Positions 48,106-60,275 of a stretch of 64,000 bases of DNA are shown here, piece after piece. The stretch's first letter is position 1. Each line of letters starts with the position of its first letter. Source of the stretch: Bolinopsis microptera (Eukaryota; Ctenophora; Tentaculata; Lobata; Bolinopsidae); assembly GCF_026151205.1 (NCBI RefSeq), contig NC_087074.1, positions 1,984,001 to 2,048,000 of the forward strand. The letters are read 5' to 3'. Below the pieces are notes generated by a model. That model ran no database searches and was not told the origin of the DNA. It saw only the letters and a list, made by a program, of their open reading frames with translations. The position numbers were made by a program, and so were the translations under genes.

Positions 48106-48252
48106 TTCCGACCCCGACCCCCCCTTTCAACAAATACAATTTGTTTCAACATAAGATTCTGGTTGTAACGGTCTACTGAAATAAAATATTAACATAAATT
48201 TGTAGTTTTACTCTACTGTTGTTTTATAACTTTTTAATACAATTTAGGGAAG

Positions 48253-49224
48253 ATGCCATCAAATCAGTTTCTTAGGAACAAGAAGCAGGTGTTTGTAAAG
48301 CTGAAACTTATCAATGGCTCAGAAGAACTAACATCTGTTGTCATTTATGAGGATCAAACCTCAGACGATATCCGTAAGATCTTCATGCTCAAGTGTGACA
48401 TAACAGATTTCCGACTCATCCTAAAACTGCGCAACAAAAGAGGCTCAGTCGTGCCGTTGTCTTACCAATCATTTGAAGCCAGTAGCCGAGAGGAACCATT
48501 CACCCTTGAGGCTGTACAGCCCCACGCCACTGTTCCCTTGACTTCCAGATCTGTCAACAATGATGCAACTTACTCGATCGAGGTACAAAACAAAACAAAA
48601 GAGTATAATAAAGTCCATTCGATATCAATTAACATAAAACAAGTGATTCCGAAGCCACTAGAAATTAGACCTTATAGTGACATACAAATAAATATTGCAA
48701 ATGTTTGCATGAGCATTTAATTTAACTGAATCAAGTTTCACCACACTGCTGTAACACAGAAGGTTGACTACTTTTAATTTCAGGACAGAGTTCGCGGTAT
48801 ATCTGATAGAGTTGCTTTGTTGGAGAAGGCAATCGTGGAACTGCCAGAACGAAGAAGAGAAAGATCAATGATGATCTAGTTCAGATCAGTGGTCAGGTAT
48901 GACTTGTAGTTAAATAGAAATAACTCATAATTCTATTGATTTATCACTCATAACTTGCGCTATTTTTGTACACCATGGTAGGTTGTAAAAACAATAAACT
49001 ACTAAAATATATAAAAGCATCAGTTATAATTATAGTAACTGTATGTAGGACTACTCTACTAAGTTACTTTACATATAATAGTAGTAGTAGTAGTAATAGT
49101 AGTAGTAATATTAATACTCTACTTAAGTTGCGTTATTTAACAGGTATCATTCCTGCTTCAAAAGATGGATAAAACAACCAGCTCTCACTGGAAGGGTATG
49201 TTCCAGAAGAACCCGCTCTGGTGA
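48253..49224 (+). CDS. Small protein with ubiquitin/PB1-like start and coiled coil, frameshifted, unidentified
   Basis: Exons 48253-48582, 48784-48896 and 49144-49224 (TGA). Exon 1 is a beta-rich segment (KKQVFVKLKLI...SDDIRKIFMLKCDI) that reads like a PB1 or ubiquitin fold. Exon 2 is a coiled coil (ISDRVALLEKAIVEL). Exon 3 ends KGMFQKNPLW. Exon 2 is 113 nt while both neighbours need phase 0, and translation hits TAG unless one base is restored near 48870. The conserved-looking peptide on both sides argues for a one-base loss, sequencing error or mutation. Full product would be about 174 residues. I do not recognise the family. Confidence 0.55.
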
Positions 49225-50150
49225 TTTAACTCTCTCCTGCATCCTCCAGTAGTGTTGTCATGGTAACAGTACTATTGTCATGGTAACATACCATCGTCCT
49301 TATAATGATTTACCTGTTATTCTGCTGACACTATGGAAACCACTAAAAATAGCTTTTTCTTATTATCACGGTTATTAAGTTACTGCCTGCTTCAAAGTCA
49401 GAAATTTCCAACTCTTTCTAAAAAAATTTCGTGTTATCAGCTGCAGATTAGTGTTGAGTTATATAGCTGATGATTAGACTGTGACAAGCAAAAATTTAAA
49501 TAACTGATAGTTTATTAATTACAAGTCTAAATTTACCTATTAAAAGAACAGTTTACATTTCAACTGACATGTTTCATTATCTCTCCTTGAGTATTGAAAT
49601 CTATTTATTCTATTTAAAGCTCCCATAATTTCCATTGACCTTATTGATTATTGAATAAAATCTATTAAAAACGTGTGTACATGTATAAACTTTTATGATG
49701 TAAATAAATATTGACTGTTTTATGTGATTATATATATTATCGCTAATTTTCTAATGAGGCTATAATTTTAATCCTCATATTGTTACCTTAGCTTAGGGTT
49801 TGTTCATATATTTTGGTAAGCCCATTTTGGCCTTTTAAGATCCTTCCTCTTTACATACAGCTATTGTGTAGAAATAACACGAATGTAAGCTTTTCCCCCT
49901 TCCCCTTACGCTTGTTTTACATCTTTCTTCACATCTATATCTATATCTAGAATGTTCAATGATATCCGATGCCTTGAAAATAGTATTTTATTGACTTATC
50001 AAATCAGGACTTCTGTAATGAGTCATGAATCTTGATTACCAAACACATGTTTGATTGAAACTAAAATTATTCTTATTTTCTTACCGATTAAACACACAAA
50101 GAATCTAAAACAACATCACAACTTAACTCACCCAATACAATAGCTTGAAC
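49225..50150. other. Intergenic region
   Basis: AT-rich, no gene or repeat array seen. It should contain the 3' end of the previous gene and the MPHOSPH6 promoter. Confidence 0.6.
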
Positions 50151-51214
50151 ATGACAGGAAAAGCAGGCCACAACCCGGATAAGAGAAACCTCAGCAAGAG
50201 TATACTGCAGATGAAGTTTATGTCACGGTCCAACGGGGACGATGAGTTGAACGCAGCCAGCAGTAACAGGGACACACAGTGGATTGTAGACTCTGGAGGG
50301 GTCCCCGAGAGAAATATCATTATTGACGGTGAGATTTTGTTATTGATTTAAATAACAGAAATATTCTGAGACACCAGAATCAACTATAATGTATACATAC
50401 ATTGACAGTGATGAAGTGGCAATAGTGGTTTGATACGATCAATTTGAGGGTACAGTTTGTTTAAAGATTATATTTCAGAGAGTTACATGAAACTAGAGGA
50501 TCTCTGTGAGATTGGGAGAATCACTTCAAACAGTTTAACCCTTACATCGAGAAACTACTTGCTGAGAAGAAGTGAGTTTTTCACTATCATACAGTATTTA
50601 AGTAGGTTTTTGTCGCTAGCAAATGCCACAACAAGCTACTGTTACGCATTCCTGCATATACCTTAGACCTTATCGCTCCAGGTATTAAAGTTCACTTCTT
50701 AATTAAATCTATTGCAGTCGCCTGAAAAATTCAGATGACAAATCAGAGGAGGAGGTTGAAGAGATGGATGGAGTGGACAGCTTCTGAAATGAGCTCCAGG
50801 TAAACTGTAACGTTAAGTGACATAAAACAGTGACAGTATTACTATTAATAAACTGTAACTTATATAGAGTGTATGTGCAAATATAGCATAAAATTTGTAG
50901 CTGTCATAATCGATGGAAGTAACTTAAGCAATTCTAAGATTACTGACATTAGCTTTACTGTTGCCTGCTGGTATAACAGAAAGTGTATAATGTTGGTTTG
51001 GAGGGGTCCAAATCCCCTTCCTAACTGGAGTTTCACTCTCTCAATATGTTCCACCATCATGACTACTTTACTAACTCACCTATCATAGGTTTCACAGTCT
51101 GGTATCCAACAATAAGAGAGAGCTCCTGGACTAGGAGAGGACTCTTCCGACGAGGAGGAACTTGTGGAGACAAACAAGGGGAAAAGGAAGTTCCTGAAAA
51201 CCTGTTTAAATTAA
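50151..51214 (+). CDS. MPHOSPH6: M-phase phosphoprotein 6 homologue, with single-base frameshifts
   Basis: MPP6 is an RNA-binding cofactor that docks the exosome and MTR4 in the nucleolus for pre-rRNA (5.8S) processing. Four exons: 50151-50328, 50479-50571, 50718-50799 and 51089-51214. The diagnostic NLSKSILQMKFMSR near the N-terminus matches the family's LSKNLLRMKFMQR motif. ITSNS should read F-K-Q-F-N-P as in the family, and the C-terminus KRKFLK matches the family end. Three one-base problems break the frame: a lost base near 50525, an extra T near 50782, and a shift near 51125. Each is fixed by one base, and the restored peptides match the family, so error is at least as likely as decay. 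Start is the ATG at 50151. Confidence 0.83.
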
Positions 51215-54200
51215 AAAAACTCAATTTAGATAAATTTAATTAAAGGACTCAAGGGGTGGTTTTTTTTTGGGAGGAAGGGTTTTAAAATTTTTTTGCTTCG
51301 ATTTTACCGCCGATTTTGACTTTTTTGTAATTTTTAAATTTTTTGCTTTTTAAAATTTAATGGTTCTGCCAAGCAAAAAAAGTGGGGTTTTATCATTTTT
51401 TTCATAACCCCCAAAAGTAACGGGGTAAATCGGGGTTTAAAATTTAAAACTGCAATGATTTTTTCTTATGCTAAAAAGTAGCTCGAACCCGAGGACCGTT
51501 AATTTTCCCCCATTTTAAACTATAACTACCCCGGATTATTTTAATTTATTGGTAAAAAAAACCACTGCAGAATCCCCCCCGCAGGCTAATTGGGCGCTTT
51601 CCAATTTTTGAAAACAATTTTGAATTTTTTAAAAGGGGGTGACTTTCCCCTTGTGAAAAGGTTTAAAAATTTAGTTTATATTTTATGGAAATAATTTTAA
51701 TTTTTTCCGTTTTCTTAAAAAGGCCCCATTTAAATTTATCAAACTATAAAAACATGTTGCTTCCCCACTTTTTTTCCGGAAATTTCTGCACTTTTTAAAC
51801 TTACTACTAATTAGCTTTTTTCACAATTTTATTAGATTAATTTTTAAACAAGACGTCTTTTTTTTTTCCCTTTTGTCTGCCATTTTATTTTATTAACACT
51901 AAAAAAAAAAGTTGATCTATTAGGCAATTTGGCATACTTATTTATATACGTAAAAGGGGGTTTGGCCCCCCTAAAAAATTTTTTTGGTTTTTTTGCAAAA
52001 AAAATTTGTTTTTGTGCCGAAAAAAAGTGGAAAAATTCCCGGATATGATTTTTTTTTTTTTTTCCCCCCTTTTTTTTCTAAGGGGTAAAAAATCAATAAC
52101 TTTGGGTCAGTATTATGATCCAAAGAGAACGTGAAAAAAAACTAAAGAAAAGGTAAAGAAAAGGGATTATTTTTAACTAAAAAAAAATGAAAAGAAATTT
52201 CAAGTTTGCTAAGTAACATCCGTGATAAACATAACGTAGATGGGGGGGGAGGGGAATTTTTCGGAAACAACGTAAAACAGAAACATTCCAGAAGGGGGGA
52301 AAACCCCGGACCAAAGGTACCCTGCCCCCTGGATCAGAGAAAACCCGCGAGGTCGTGTAAAAATAACTCATATTTGGAGCTGTTTTGATGTTTGGTTTTA
52401 TCCCAAATAGTGAATATTTTGAAAAAAGTTAAAAGAAAATAATGCCCCCCCCAATAGCCCAACTTTTTTAAAACTTTTAAAAAGATCCATTGTTTGTATT
52501 TTTCTTTTAAAAGTTTCCTTTAAAAATACTTTCCCCCACACCAAAATTGAATTCGATTGTCCCGGGGAACAAGGGGAATTTTTTAGCGGGGGTTAAAACG
52601 GGAGACGGGTATTTTATCTTTTTTTAAAACGGCGTTGGGAATCGGGGGGTTTGGAGTTGGTTGGGAAAATTAAAGAAAATCTGTTTTTATCTACCTTACC
52701 GGGGCTGAGGAGGGGGAATTTTAAAAACTACTGTTCCGTTGGAAGAAATAAAATTGTGCAAAATGGCTATTTTAAACTTTTATTAATTTAATTTTTTAAA
52801 ATTTTTGACGTGTCTTCCTTAAATGCAGGTTTTTTTTTTTTTTTATTTTATACAATTATTTCACATTTTTAAATTTGGTTTTTAATTCCAAACTAGAAAA
52901 AGGGGGAAGGGAAATTGGGGAATTGTTTTCTTCATTTATTGATTATTATGTACGTTTTCCCTTTTACATTATGGGTTTGTAAAATGGCTAAAACGAATTT
53001 TTTGGGGAAAAGGGAAGCTTAAAAAAATTGAAATCCGTAGCAAAAAAGTCCTTCCCCCAAAGACCCACTTTTTCAAATTACTCTGGTCAAAAAAAAGACC
53101 CACTCCCCGTTTTCGCAAAGGGAACTGGGGTAGTAAATATGAAACAACCCCTTTCAGAACATTTGTTCACGCCGGGACACCCTCTCTACAGCTGTCCTTA
53201 AAAGTCCACCAGCACGGTCCCACCGTCAGGCACACCAAACACCCTAATCACCTGTTCCAGTACTGCCAGAAACATGGTCCCCTTTTTAACTTTTTGGAAA
53301 TCGTTTCTACCGGGGAAAAATCTTCGCTGTTTTCTCTGAGCACTTGGGGCGTCTTCGTTTTTGGGACCTATACCTAGAAAATTTATTAAACCCCCTGGGT
53401 TTTTTTTAAACATCCATCCCCCTTCATCCCCAAATATCAGTAAATTTTGGGGATCTGTTTACATTGTTTAGAATATAAAGAACCCCCCACTTTAATTGGA
53501 ATTTAACGGCTAGAAAAAAATTAATCGGGTTTATTTTGAACAATTCTTAAAATATAATTTTCCATTGCATTTTTTATTTTTTGTGGTAAATTTTTTTTTA
53601 GGTTTGTAGAACGGGCGACAGAAAAAAGGAAAAAAGGCAATAACGGGAAATTAAAGAAAGAACGTCGTTTGGGACTCTTTGGGTCTTTTACACCTGGCTG
53701 TCGAGAGCCTGATGCTCCTTACTGAACACTAAAATTAAAATTTAAAAACCTCCCCGGTTTGGGTTGTAATTAAAATTTTGCACGGTAAAAAAAAAATTAT
53801 AAATAAAAAAAAAACAAAATTATTAATGTTGAATTTGAAGTAATGGCTTTTAATTAATTTGGGGGGTTTCTTGAAATTTTTGAGTTATTTCAAATTATTT
53901 TAAAAAAAAATTAATCGCCCTTTAACATATCTCTCCATACTTTTAACCCTAATATCTTAGCCATCGAGCAATAAAAACAATTGGTTTTGTCGTCCCCCAC
54001 ACCCCAGCTTTATATATACCACCGATAATTTTTAAAAGTTAGGATATTACACAGGGGCACCTTAAAATTTTCAAGATTACGAAAAACAAAACCACTCAGT
54101 AGTGCTAAATAAAACCACGGTTTTAGTGTTTGGTGTGTTATACCCCCTAGCCAGGGGAAAAACGTCAAATTAATATTTTAATTTATCATTATTTTAAAAT

Positions 54201-56000
54201 TAGGGTCAAAAAACCAACAAAAAAACTTTACAAAGAAAAAATTTTTGTCATTTTTAAAAAAGGTATTGAAAGACTCCCCCCCCCCCCCCCTTCAGCTCCA
54301 TCTTATTTCTATTTATACCCAACTGTTTAACCCGGTTTTTCATTTTCCGCCCCTCACTGTCCACTACTTCCCCCCTAGTCTAGGGATATTTTAATTAAAA
54401 CACGTACATAAAAAAAAAATTATTTTGTTTTATAGTGTTTGAAAGTAAAAAAAAAGAAATTTAAATTTTAAAAAAACAAAATATTTTCGGGGCCCCCTCT
54501 ACCGCACCCCCTTCCTAAAGGGAGAAAGAAATGGGGGTGTGTTTTAAAACTCTCCCCCCTCGTTCACAGGGTGGTACTGCACCAAAACCCAGCCCAAACC
54601 CCAACCCCCTGCTGGGCGGTTTCTGGGACCACACGTCAAATGGGAGGACCTCCTTCACAGACCCCGCCACAGCACCTAGAATAAAAAGTGAAACATCCCC
54701 CTCCCAGGTACAAACAATGGGTTTTTCCCGGTGTGCCCCCTCAGGTTCAGCACAACAAAATTAAAAAATTTTTCACTTTTTTAAATAATTTTTTTTTTTT
54801 ATCAACTAAAACATTGAACTCAGTCTCTCCCCTTTTTAACCACAGTTTAGTTTTTTCCCCAAACCATTTTTTAAAAAACAGGGCATTTTGTTCTGGGGAG
54901 GGGTTTAATAGCAGGAAGTTTTGGGGACACGTTCTGGGTTTAGAATGGTTCTCCCTTTCAAACCGGTTTATCAGTGATCGTTTATAAAATAATTGTAAGG
55001 GGGGTTTGGAAAAAGGGTTTGGGGTGTACACCCGGTTATGGGAATTCTCTGAAAACTCAAACTTTTAGGTGACCTTTTAAAAATTTTTTAAATTGTTTAC
55101 ATTTTTTGAATTAGGGTAAAGGCAATGCCGTCAATGTGGCATTGCGATTTAGGTTTTGTGTGCCTTGGCACTGACACTTGATTTTTGTTGTTTCCGGGTC
55201 CGGGCCTAGATTAGGTGAGGAATTGTACGAAATGAGTGGACCAAAAATTTACTTTTTCAAGGGGGTTTTTATTTTGTTTTTTTTTTAAATCAAATTATTT
55301 TGAAAATAATTAAAGTTTTGAAAGAAACAGAATCCCTGGTTGCAATCCATAAAACATTTGGTTTTTTTTCTCTTGTGCAGAATTTATTTTTAAACCTTTT
55401 AAACAAAAATTTTTCATCTTGCCCCTGTTACCAGGTCCTGGAAGGAGTTTAACGGACCACTATTTCATTAAAAACGAAAAAACCTTTGGCCGTTAAAAAA
55501 ACATCAAACTTTCGCAGGATGCCCATAGGAAAAACACAATCCCCCCAGCAACCACCTAGAAACCCCCCTAGCAAACCCTCCGAAAAGCTACGATCCCCAG
55601 GGAACCCGGGACAACAAAAGCGAGCACCTCGCTCGGGGACAAGAGCAGCTGTTAGAACCCCCAAACGGGGAAATCGGAGAGTTGCCGTGGGAGCGGGGTG
55701 TAAAACAGGAGGGGGGGAAAAAAACCCGGGGGTTTCCCGGGGAGACCCAAAAAACACCCTCGGTCCCCTCAACCGTGTCTCACCTTTAACAACACCAACC
55801 CCACCAGCAGCAAACTACCCGGCCCCCCAGGTAGTAACATGGGTGGAATGTTCCCAAAACTACAGATTTTGTTCATGAGCCTCCCCTTTTACAAACTCAC
55901 CAAAAAACGGCCCTCGCCAAAGGGCACCCCCCCCCAGGTGCAACCCGACCGTTTTTTCAGGGCTTAAACCCACCAAACCGGTGGCTAAAAACCCGGGCTA
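51215..56000. other. Second homopolymer-distorted block
   Basis: Starting just after the MPHOSPH6 stop, homopolymers become abnormal again and persist to about 56.0 kb. One clean 46-codon exon candidate (54570-54707) and the bZIP exon at the end are the only supported coding pieces. A minus-strand frame at 53198-53390 (TMFLAVLEQVIRVFGVPDGG) looks protein-like but is unplaced. Confidence 0.72.
54570..54707 (+). CDS. Candidate exon of the downstream bZIP gene
   Basis: Flanked by CACAG and by CCCAG|GTACAA, it is exactly 46 codons and open. The peptide is Pro/Ser/Thr-rich and ends ATAPRIKSETSPSQ, in which IKSE is a SUMO-acceptor consensus. It is plausible as part of the transactivation region of the CREB-like gene 1.5 kb downstream, but that link is inference. 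Confidence 0.4.
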
Positions 56001-56009
56001 CCCCAGGTG

Positions 56010-56330
56010 CTGAGTAACGTGATCCAAGCACCCAGGAATGCGGTTAGAGCCGCTCCTTACTACAATATCCACCTGCCTCCTAGCAAACCAGGGGGTTATG
56101 AAACTCAGGGAGGAATGTCAGGTGGTAACCACCAGACTCCCCCAGCAGTTAGCGGATGTGGCCAGCAAGAAACGGGGATTACGGTTCATGAAGAACAGAG
56201 AGGCAGCACGACCACTGTCGGGTTAAGAAGAAGGAGTACTTGAAGTGCTTGGAGGAGCGGGTACAGATCCTGGAGGGGCAGAACAAGAAAACTTATTGAC
56301 GACTAAGGCGCTGAAAGAGTTTACAATGCA
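56010..56330 (+). CDS. CREB/CREM/ATF1-type bZIP exon, frameshifted
   Basis: The basic region KKRGLRFMKNREAAR (56167-56212) and the following KKKEYLKCLEERVQILEGQ (56226-56285) are the hallmark of CREB-family bZIP domains, which bind CRE sites (TGACGTCA) as dimers. They are in different frames: one indel separates the upstream Gln/Pro-rich peptide (ends TPPAVSG) from the basic region, one lies between REAAR and C-R-x-K-K, and three more fall in the last leucine heptads (about 56289-56315). All are single-base. This is either a sequence-quality artefact at the edge of the distorted block or a decayed copy. AATAAA at 56599 may end the transcript. CREB versus CREM or ATF1 cannot be separated. Confidence 0.78.
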
Positions 56331-57466
56331 CACAAGAAGGATTATCCAGACCATAACATCTGAGGAGCTAGCATATTATGAGCATTTTATGAGCATAATC
56401 CCTTGGATCATTTATCTTGATGTACCCTGCTCGCATACGCGAGGAGTTATTTCAGAAGATAAGGATTATGAGATAAGATGGCCGTATTTCTGTATTGTTG
56501 TGGATATCACGCCGAGTACACGACAAAAATACGAGAGAAAGGATTATACATCTTGATTTTTTTTACATCTGTTATAAATTGGTCGAGTACAGGGCCCCAA
56601 TAAAGATTCTTTACGGGCTAAACATTAAATTAAAACGATGCAACTCTTCAACTGGGATTTTTATCAGCTTTAGAAGGACTGGCTAACCATTTCAAGTTTC
56701 AGATCTTATTGTCTTAAAATTATTGTTTCTATTCTGGTATAAAACTTTCAAGGTGTTGTAATATTTTGGGATGATTTTGAACATAAGTTTAGTATGCAAT
56801 AAAAGGGGACATATTACCACTAGTGAAAGTGGGTTTAATTATTACTACTACCACTATAATTAAAGTAGTTATTACAGCTGCTATATGTGTTCATATTATG
56901 CTAAGCTTATCCATATGTTGTCGCGATGTGGAGTTATCAATTAAAGGTTAATAATAATTGTTATACTAAGCGTTGATTAAAATAAGCGAGCGTAAAACAA
57001 CCGTTTTTTTGAGGTGAAGGACCTTCAACCTCACACATTTACAAATATCTGATAATTTTGTTATCATCCGTACTTATGTTGCATTGTGAATGCATGGTTT
57101 AAAACTGTGTTTTGAAACAATTTTAAACATATTTTTGAAGCGTCTGCGTGTTTTAATATTACTCAGTTCAATTATTCAATTAAATGACAGACCAGACAGT
57201 ACATTGTTACAAGTTACATGTTTTGATTCTCATTAAAACAATATCTATCATGCATATAATAATATATCATATTAATTGTCAAAACATCACAATTTCCGTA
57301 ATTACGTGCCATATCTAATAAAACCGGATATTATCCACTATCAGTATTTATCTAATAATGTTTTGAAAGTTTTTCAGATTGTAAGGTTCATACTCTTACA
57401 GTTCAGTATTCAAATAGCATGTTTGTTCAGTCCACACAGTCCATATCTGATACATCACGGCTCCTC
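56331..57466. other. bZIP gene 3' flank / intergenic
   Basis: AT-rich. Poly(A)-signal-like AATAAA at 56599 and 56797 are the only features I can name. Confidence 0.55.
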
Positions 57467-57850
57467 TCAGTTCCTCCTGTCACGTGGTGCCCAAATAAGG
57501 TGTGCAGTGGCACGTGATGCCCATATAAGGTCAGTCTGATTCCCTAGAAGTGTTCCTCCAGCTCCTATTATCTGTGCTGTGTCTGATACACAGTCGAACC
57601 TCATGCAGTCCACGCACGTGTCCCCGGCATCAACACAGCCCTCAGCTCCTCACAACTGTAACAACTCTCCAGCTCCTGCCCGGTTGTTAGACTGGTCCAC
57701 TTACTGCATTCTGTCCGAGCTCAGGGGTTAGTAAGGACAGTATCCGGGTCCTAGTCCGGGTTGATTAGGTCGTAGAGTTTGGAGGAGCTCCTGTACTTTG
57801 TGTACTCGTAGTGGCATTTTAGTTGGAGTTAGAGTGTCAACGTGAACATA
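57467..57850 (-). pseudogene. Degraded or error-laden secreted Cys-rich gene, member 1
   Basis: Minus-strand peptides KCHYEYTKYRSSSKLYDLI, ECSKWTSLTTGQELESCYSC and CVDAGDTCVDCMRFDC lie in order but in different frames with stops between them. The middle block shares the CSK...L..G..L.SC..C pattern with the loci at 58.7 and 62.0 kb. No signal peptide exon was found. Function unknown. Confidence 0.35.
57481..57530. promoter_or_regulatory. Two composite E-box/CArG-like 20-mers
   Basis: 57481-57500 reads CACGTGGTGCCCAAATAAGG and 57511-57530 reads CACGTGATGCCCATATAAGG, a tandem pair 30 bp apart. Each has a CACGTG E-box, a 4-bp spacer, then CC(A/T)6GG, the CArG consensus. Function is inferred. Confidence 0.6.
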
Positions 57851-58683
57851 TACTCAGCAGACAAACAAGAACACAGTGGGTTACTGACATTGTGGTTATA
57901 CTAGCACTACTAATACTACGGTCATTGTTGTAGTTCTGTACATTAGAACTTATTTACGGTCACCAGCAATAAGCATACCAAGTATAGGGAGAGTACTATT
58001 ATTATGTAGTACTGTTGAGGTATTGTTTGTACTTCACGGTAATGGGTAAATGAGTACTTAGAGGCCATTTTCCTCAATAGTGGAGTATTGCCAAGAGGTC
58101 CTGTGAACTAAGTAGTTAGGAACTTAATGATAGTAGGTTCATGATGACGATGACCCAAACTCTCCATCTTTCGTCCCACTTGCAGTTTAGATACGCGACT
58201 TCTTGGCAAATCAGAAGATGGGAGCTAAATCTAATAGATATAATGTAATCTCCAGTGATCTATTCACTTTTATCTCCACTAATGATCTAACAGGTTGTAA
58301 TAAAACCCCTCCAAAAACTTTGGGTTTAAACGTTTACTCTGTGCTTCGTCCGCTCCCAGCAGGTTTTTATCTTGAAGTATCTTATTTATAATGTCGTAAA
58401 AGCTTACGTTGTAAGCTTTTTATTTATTTTTATATATGCATTTTAAACGTTTTATCGTTAATTTTAATAGTTTCGCCATCGAACCAGTAAACAATTGATA
58501 TTCAAATTATTTTAAAACAAGATAAGATTAAAGATCAATTTTTTCCATGAAACGCGACTATTAAACAACAACCACTAGAAAAAGAGAGCTGCCCAACGCT
58601 ATTTTAAAAACGAACACTTATTAGTGCCAATATACTAATATTTACTCGCAGAATGTCCCTTCTATCTAACTCACACAATCGCT
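57851..58683. other. Intergenic region
   Basis: No supported gene or array. Short open frames only. Confidence 0.5.
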
Positions 58684-58735
58684 CCTTATAAGGGCATCAC
58701 GTGTACTCCAGCCGCTCTTATAAGGGCATCACGTG
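58684..58735. promoter_or_regulatory. Two inverted composite CArG-like/E-box 20-mers
   Basis: 58684-58703 reads CCTTATAAGGGCATCACGTG and 58716-58735 is the same with T at the first base, so its CArG is imperfect. They start just past the stop of the minus-strand Cys-rich locus. Confidence 0.6.
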
Positions 58736-58746
58736 CAGTCTCTCCT

Positions 58747-59221
58747 TTACAAGTCCTTGTTGCACTCGTCGTATTTAGGATTGCACGTCTTGCAGTAAGA
58801 TCCAGGTAGTCCAGCGAGGTAACTCTCAAACTTTGAACAGTCGTAGCGGGGTAGCACCCGTAGAGTAAGCGCTCTTAGCATCACTGTCACCTTGAAAACA
58901 CCGTCACACAGTTATCATTCAGACCTGTCTCATTGTTTCCAGTTTCTCTCCGTTGTAAGATGTTAGCTAATGCTTTGTATCCTTTCGTGCGGTCAAGTGG
59001 GTCGCGCTCAAATTCTTCTTCTTCTACCTCTTCTTCTACTTTCTTACTTTCTCTTCTACTTTCTCTCTACTTCCTGCTCCACCTGTACTCTGTTACCGGT
59101 GCAGCTTTACCACTTTCATCTTTTTTCCTTTATTCGCCAGCTTGAGCCTTTGCCTATACCCCCCACAAGACACGACAGCGAATAGGGTGATCCCAATCAA
59201 GAATACCAAGCACAGTCTCAT
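58747..59221 (-). CDS. Putative small secreted Cys-rich protein, member 2
   Basis: The ATG at 59219-59221 opens a clear signal peptide (MRLCLVFLIGITLFAVVSCG) and a basic stretch, in frame to a stop at 59093. Downstream, in another frame, come an acidic Glu/Val run, ERDPLDRTKGYKALANILQR, and then YDCSKFESYLAGLPGSYCK with a further Cys pair, ending DECNKDL at the TAA at 58747. At least two single-base shifts, or unseen introns, separate the parts. The plan is signal peptide, charged propeptide-like region, Cys-rich C-terminus. It resembles the loci at 57.5 and 62.0 kb. No known family is recognised and I assign no function. Confidence 0.45.
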
Positions 59222-59863
59222 CTTAATTTCTTACAAGGTTAACTATCAACAGGAAACTAAGATATAACGTCCTGGTTAGGTCTGCCTGGAGAGACTTGAC
59301 TCAGTCACATGGACGATGTCACTTATTAAACATCCGCGGCAGTTAATGAGGAGCCCTTAGTTCAGTCTCTGCATCAGGTGGGGAGGAGCTTTGTGCTAAA
59401 AATAATGATGAGGGAGAAGAATAACAGTTTAATGCTCTGTAGTCTGTTGCACTCCGTGTGGTTAAATTAATGTTACATCGGCAATGTGCCGCCATTTAAG
59501 AGGCAACTTATATCTGTTTAAATTAGAAGTTCCGAATCTGTGAGATTAGTGAGGCAGACTTGAAATGATAGCTTTTTCTAACCTCATAGTGAGTGAGATC
59601 TGGGTTATTACGTGCAATAATATACCGAAGTAATACTCACTCAAAAAACATGCAAATATACCTTATTAAACCTTTAAATGTATTACCATGATTAGTTATT
59701 TAACAGATAACTCTGATATAGCTCAATGAACTATTATTATAACGTTCCACATGAAATAACTACAAAGTCTCTTAATTGCAACATGGGTCCCTCTAATAAA
59801 TTATATAACACAGTTTACTCCCTCTAATAGCACATCTCCTCCTCGTCATACTCACGTGACGCT

Positions 59864-59883
59864 CCTTATAAGGGCATCACGTG
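59864..59883. promoter_or_regulatory. Composite CArG-like/E-box 20-mer
   Basis: The fifth copy, CCTTATAAGGGCATCACGTG, here with an additional CACGTG at 59853-59858 on its other side, so the CArG-like core is framed by two E-boxes. Confidence 0.6.
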
Positions 59884-60066
59884 TAATAGTAATAGATAAT
59901 AATCCTCATCTGTTGTGACCAATCAAGAGGAATGTTCATTATCTTATGCAATGGTACTAATTTTAAGTTACTTAAAGGTGAACAGACGTTGTTAATTATG
60001 GTGCAGTTGTTGATAGTTACTGTTTGAGTAAAATATTGCGATGTGAAGGCTTCCTCGCTCCGCATA

Positions 60067-60275
60067 GGACCATCACGACTAGGACTAGTTCACATAATAT
60101 CACGACTAGGTCTAGTTCACATAATATCACGACTAGGTCTAGTTCACATAATATCACGACTAGGTCTAGTTCACATATATCACGACTAGGTCTAGTTCAC
60201 ATAATATCACGACTAGGCTAGTTCACATAATATCGACTAGTCTAGTTCACATATATCACGACTAGGACTGTTCAC
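60067..60275. repeat. ~27-28-bp minisatellite
   Basis: About seven copies of ATCACGACTAGGTCTAGTTC with small deletions in later units. The open frame across it is repeat-driven. Confidence 0.9.

Noticed and set aside
53198..53413. Minus-strand frame with protein-like peptide in the distorted block
   Set aside because: No domain recognised, no neighbouring exons, unreliable sequence; mentioned only as unplaced.
58933..59185. Plus-strand hydrophobic Ser/Leu-rich frames
   Set aside because: They are antisense to the better supported minus-strand signal peptide and acidic region; Glu/Lys codons read backward give Leu/Ser runs.
60067..60275. Regularly spaced repeats resembling a CRISPR array
   Set aside because: Head-to-tail repeats without unique spacers in an animal genome; an ordinary minisatellite.
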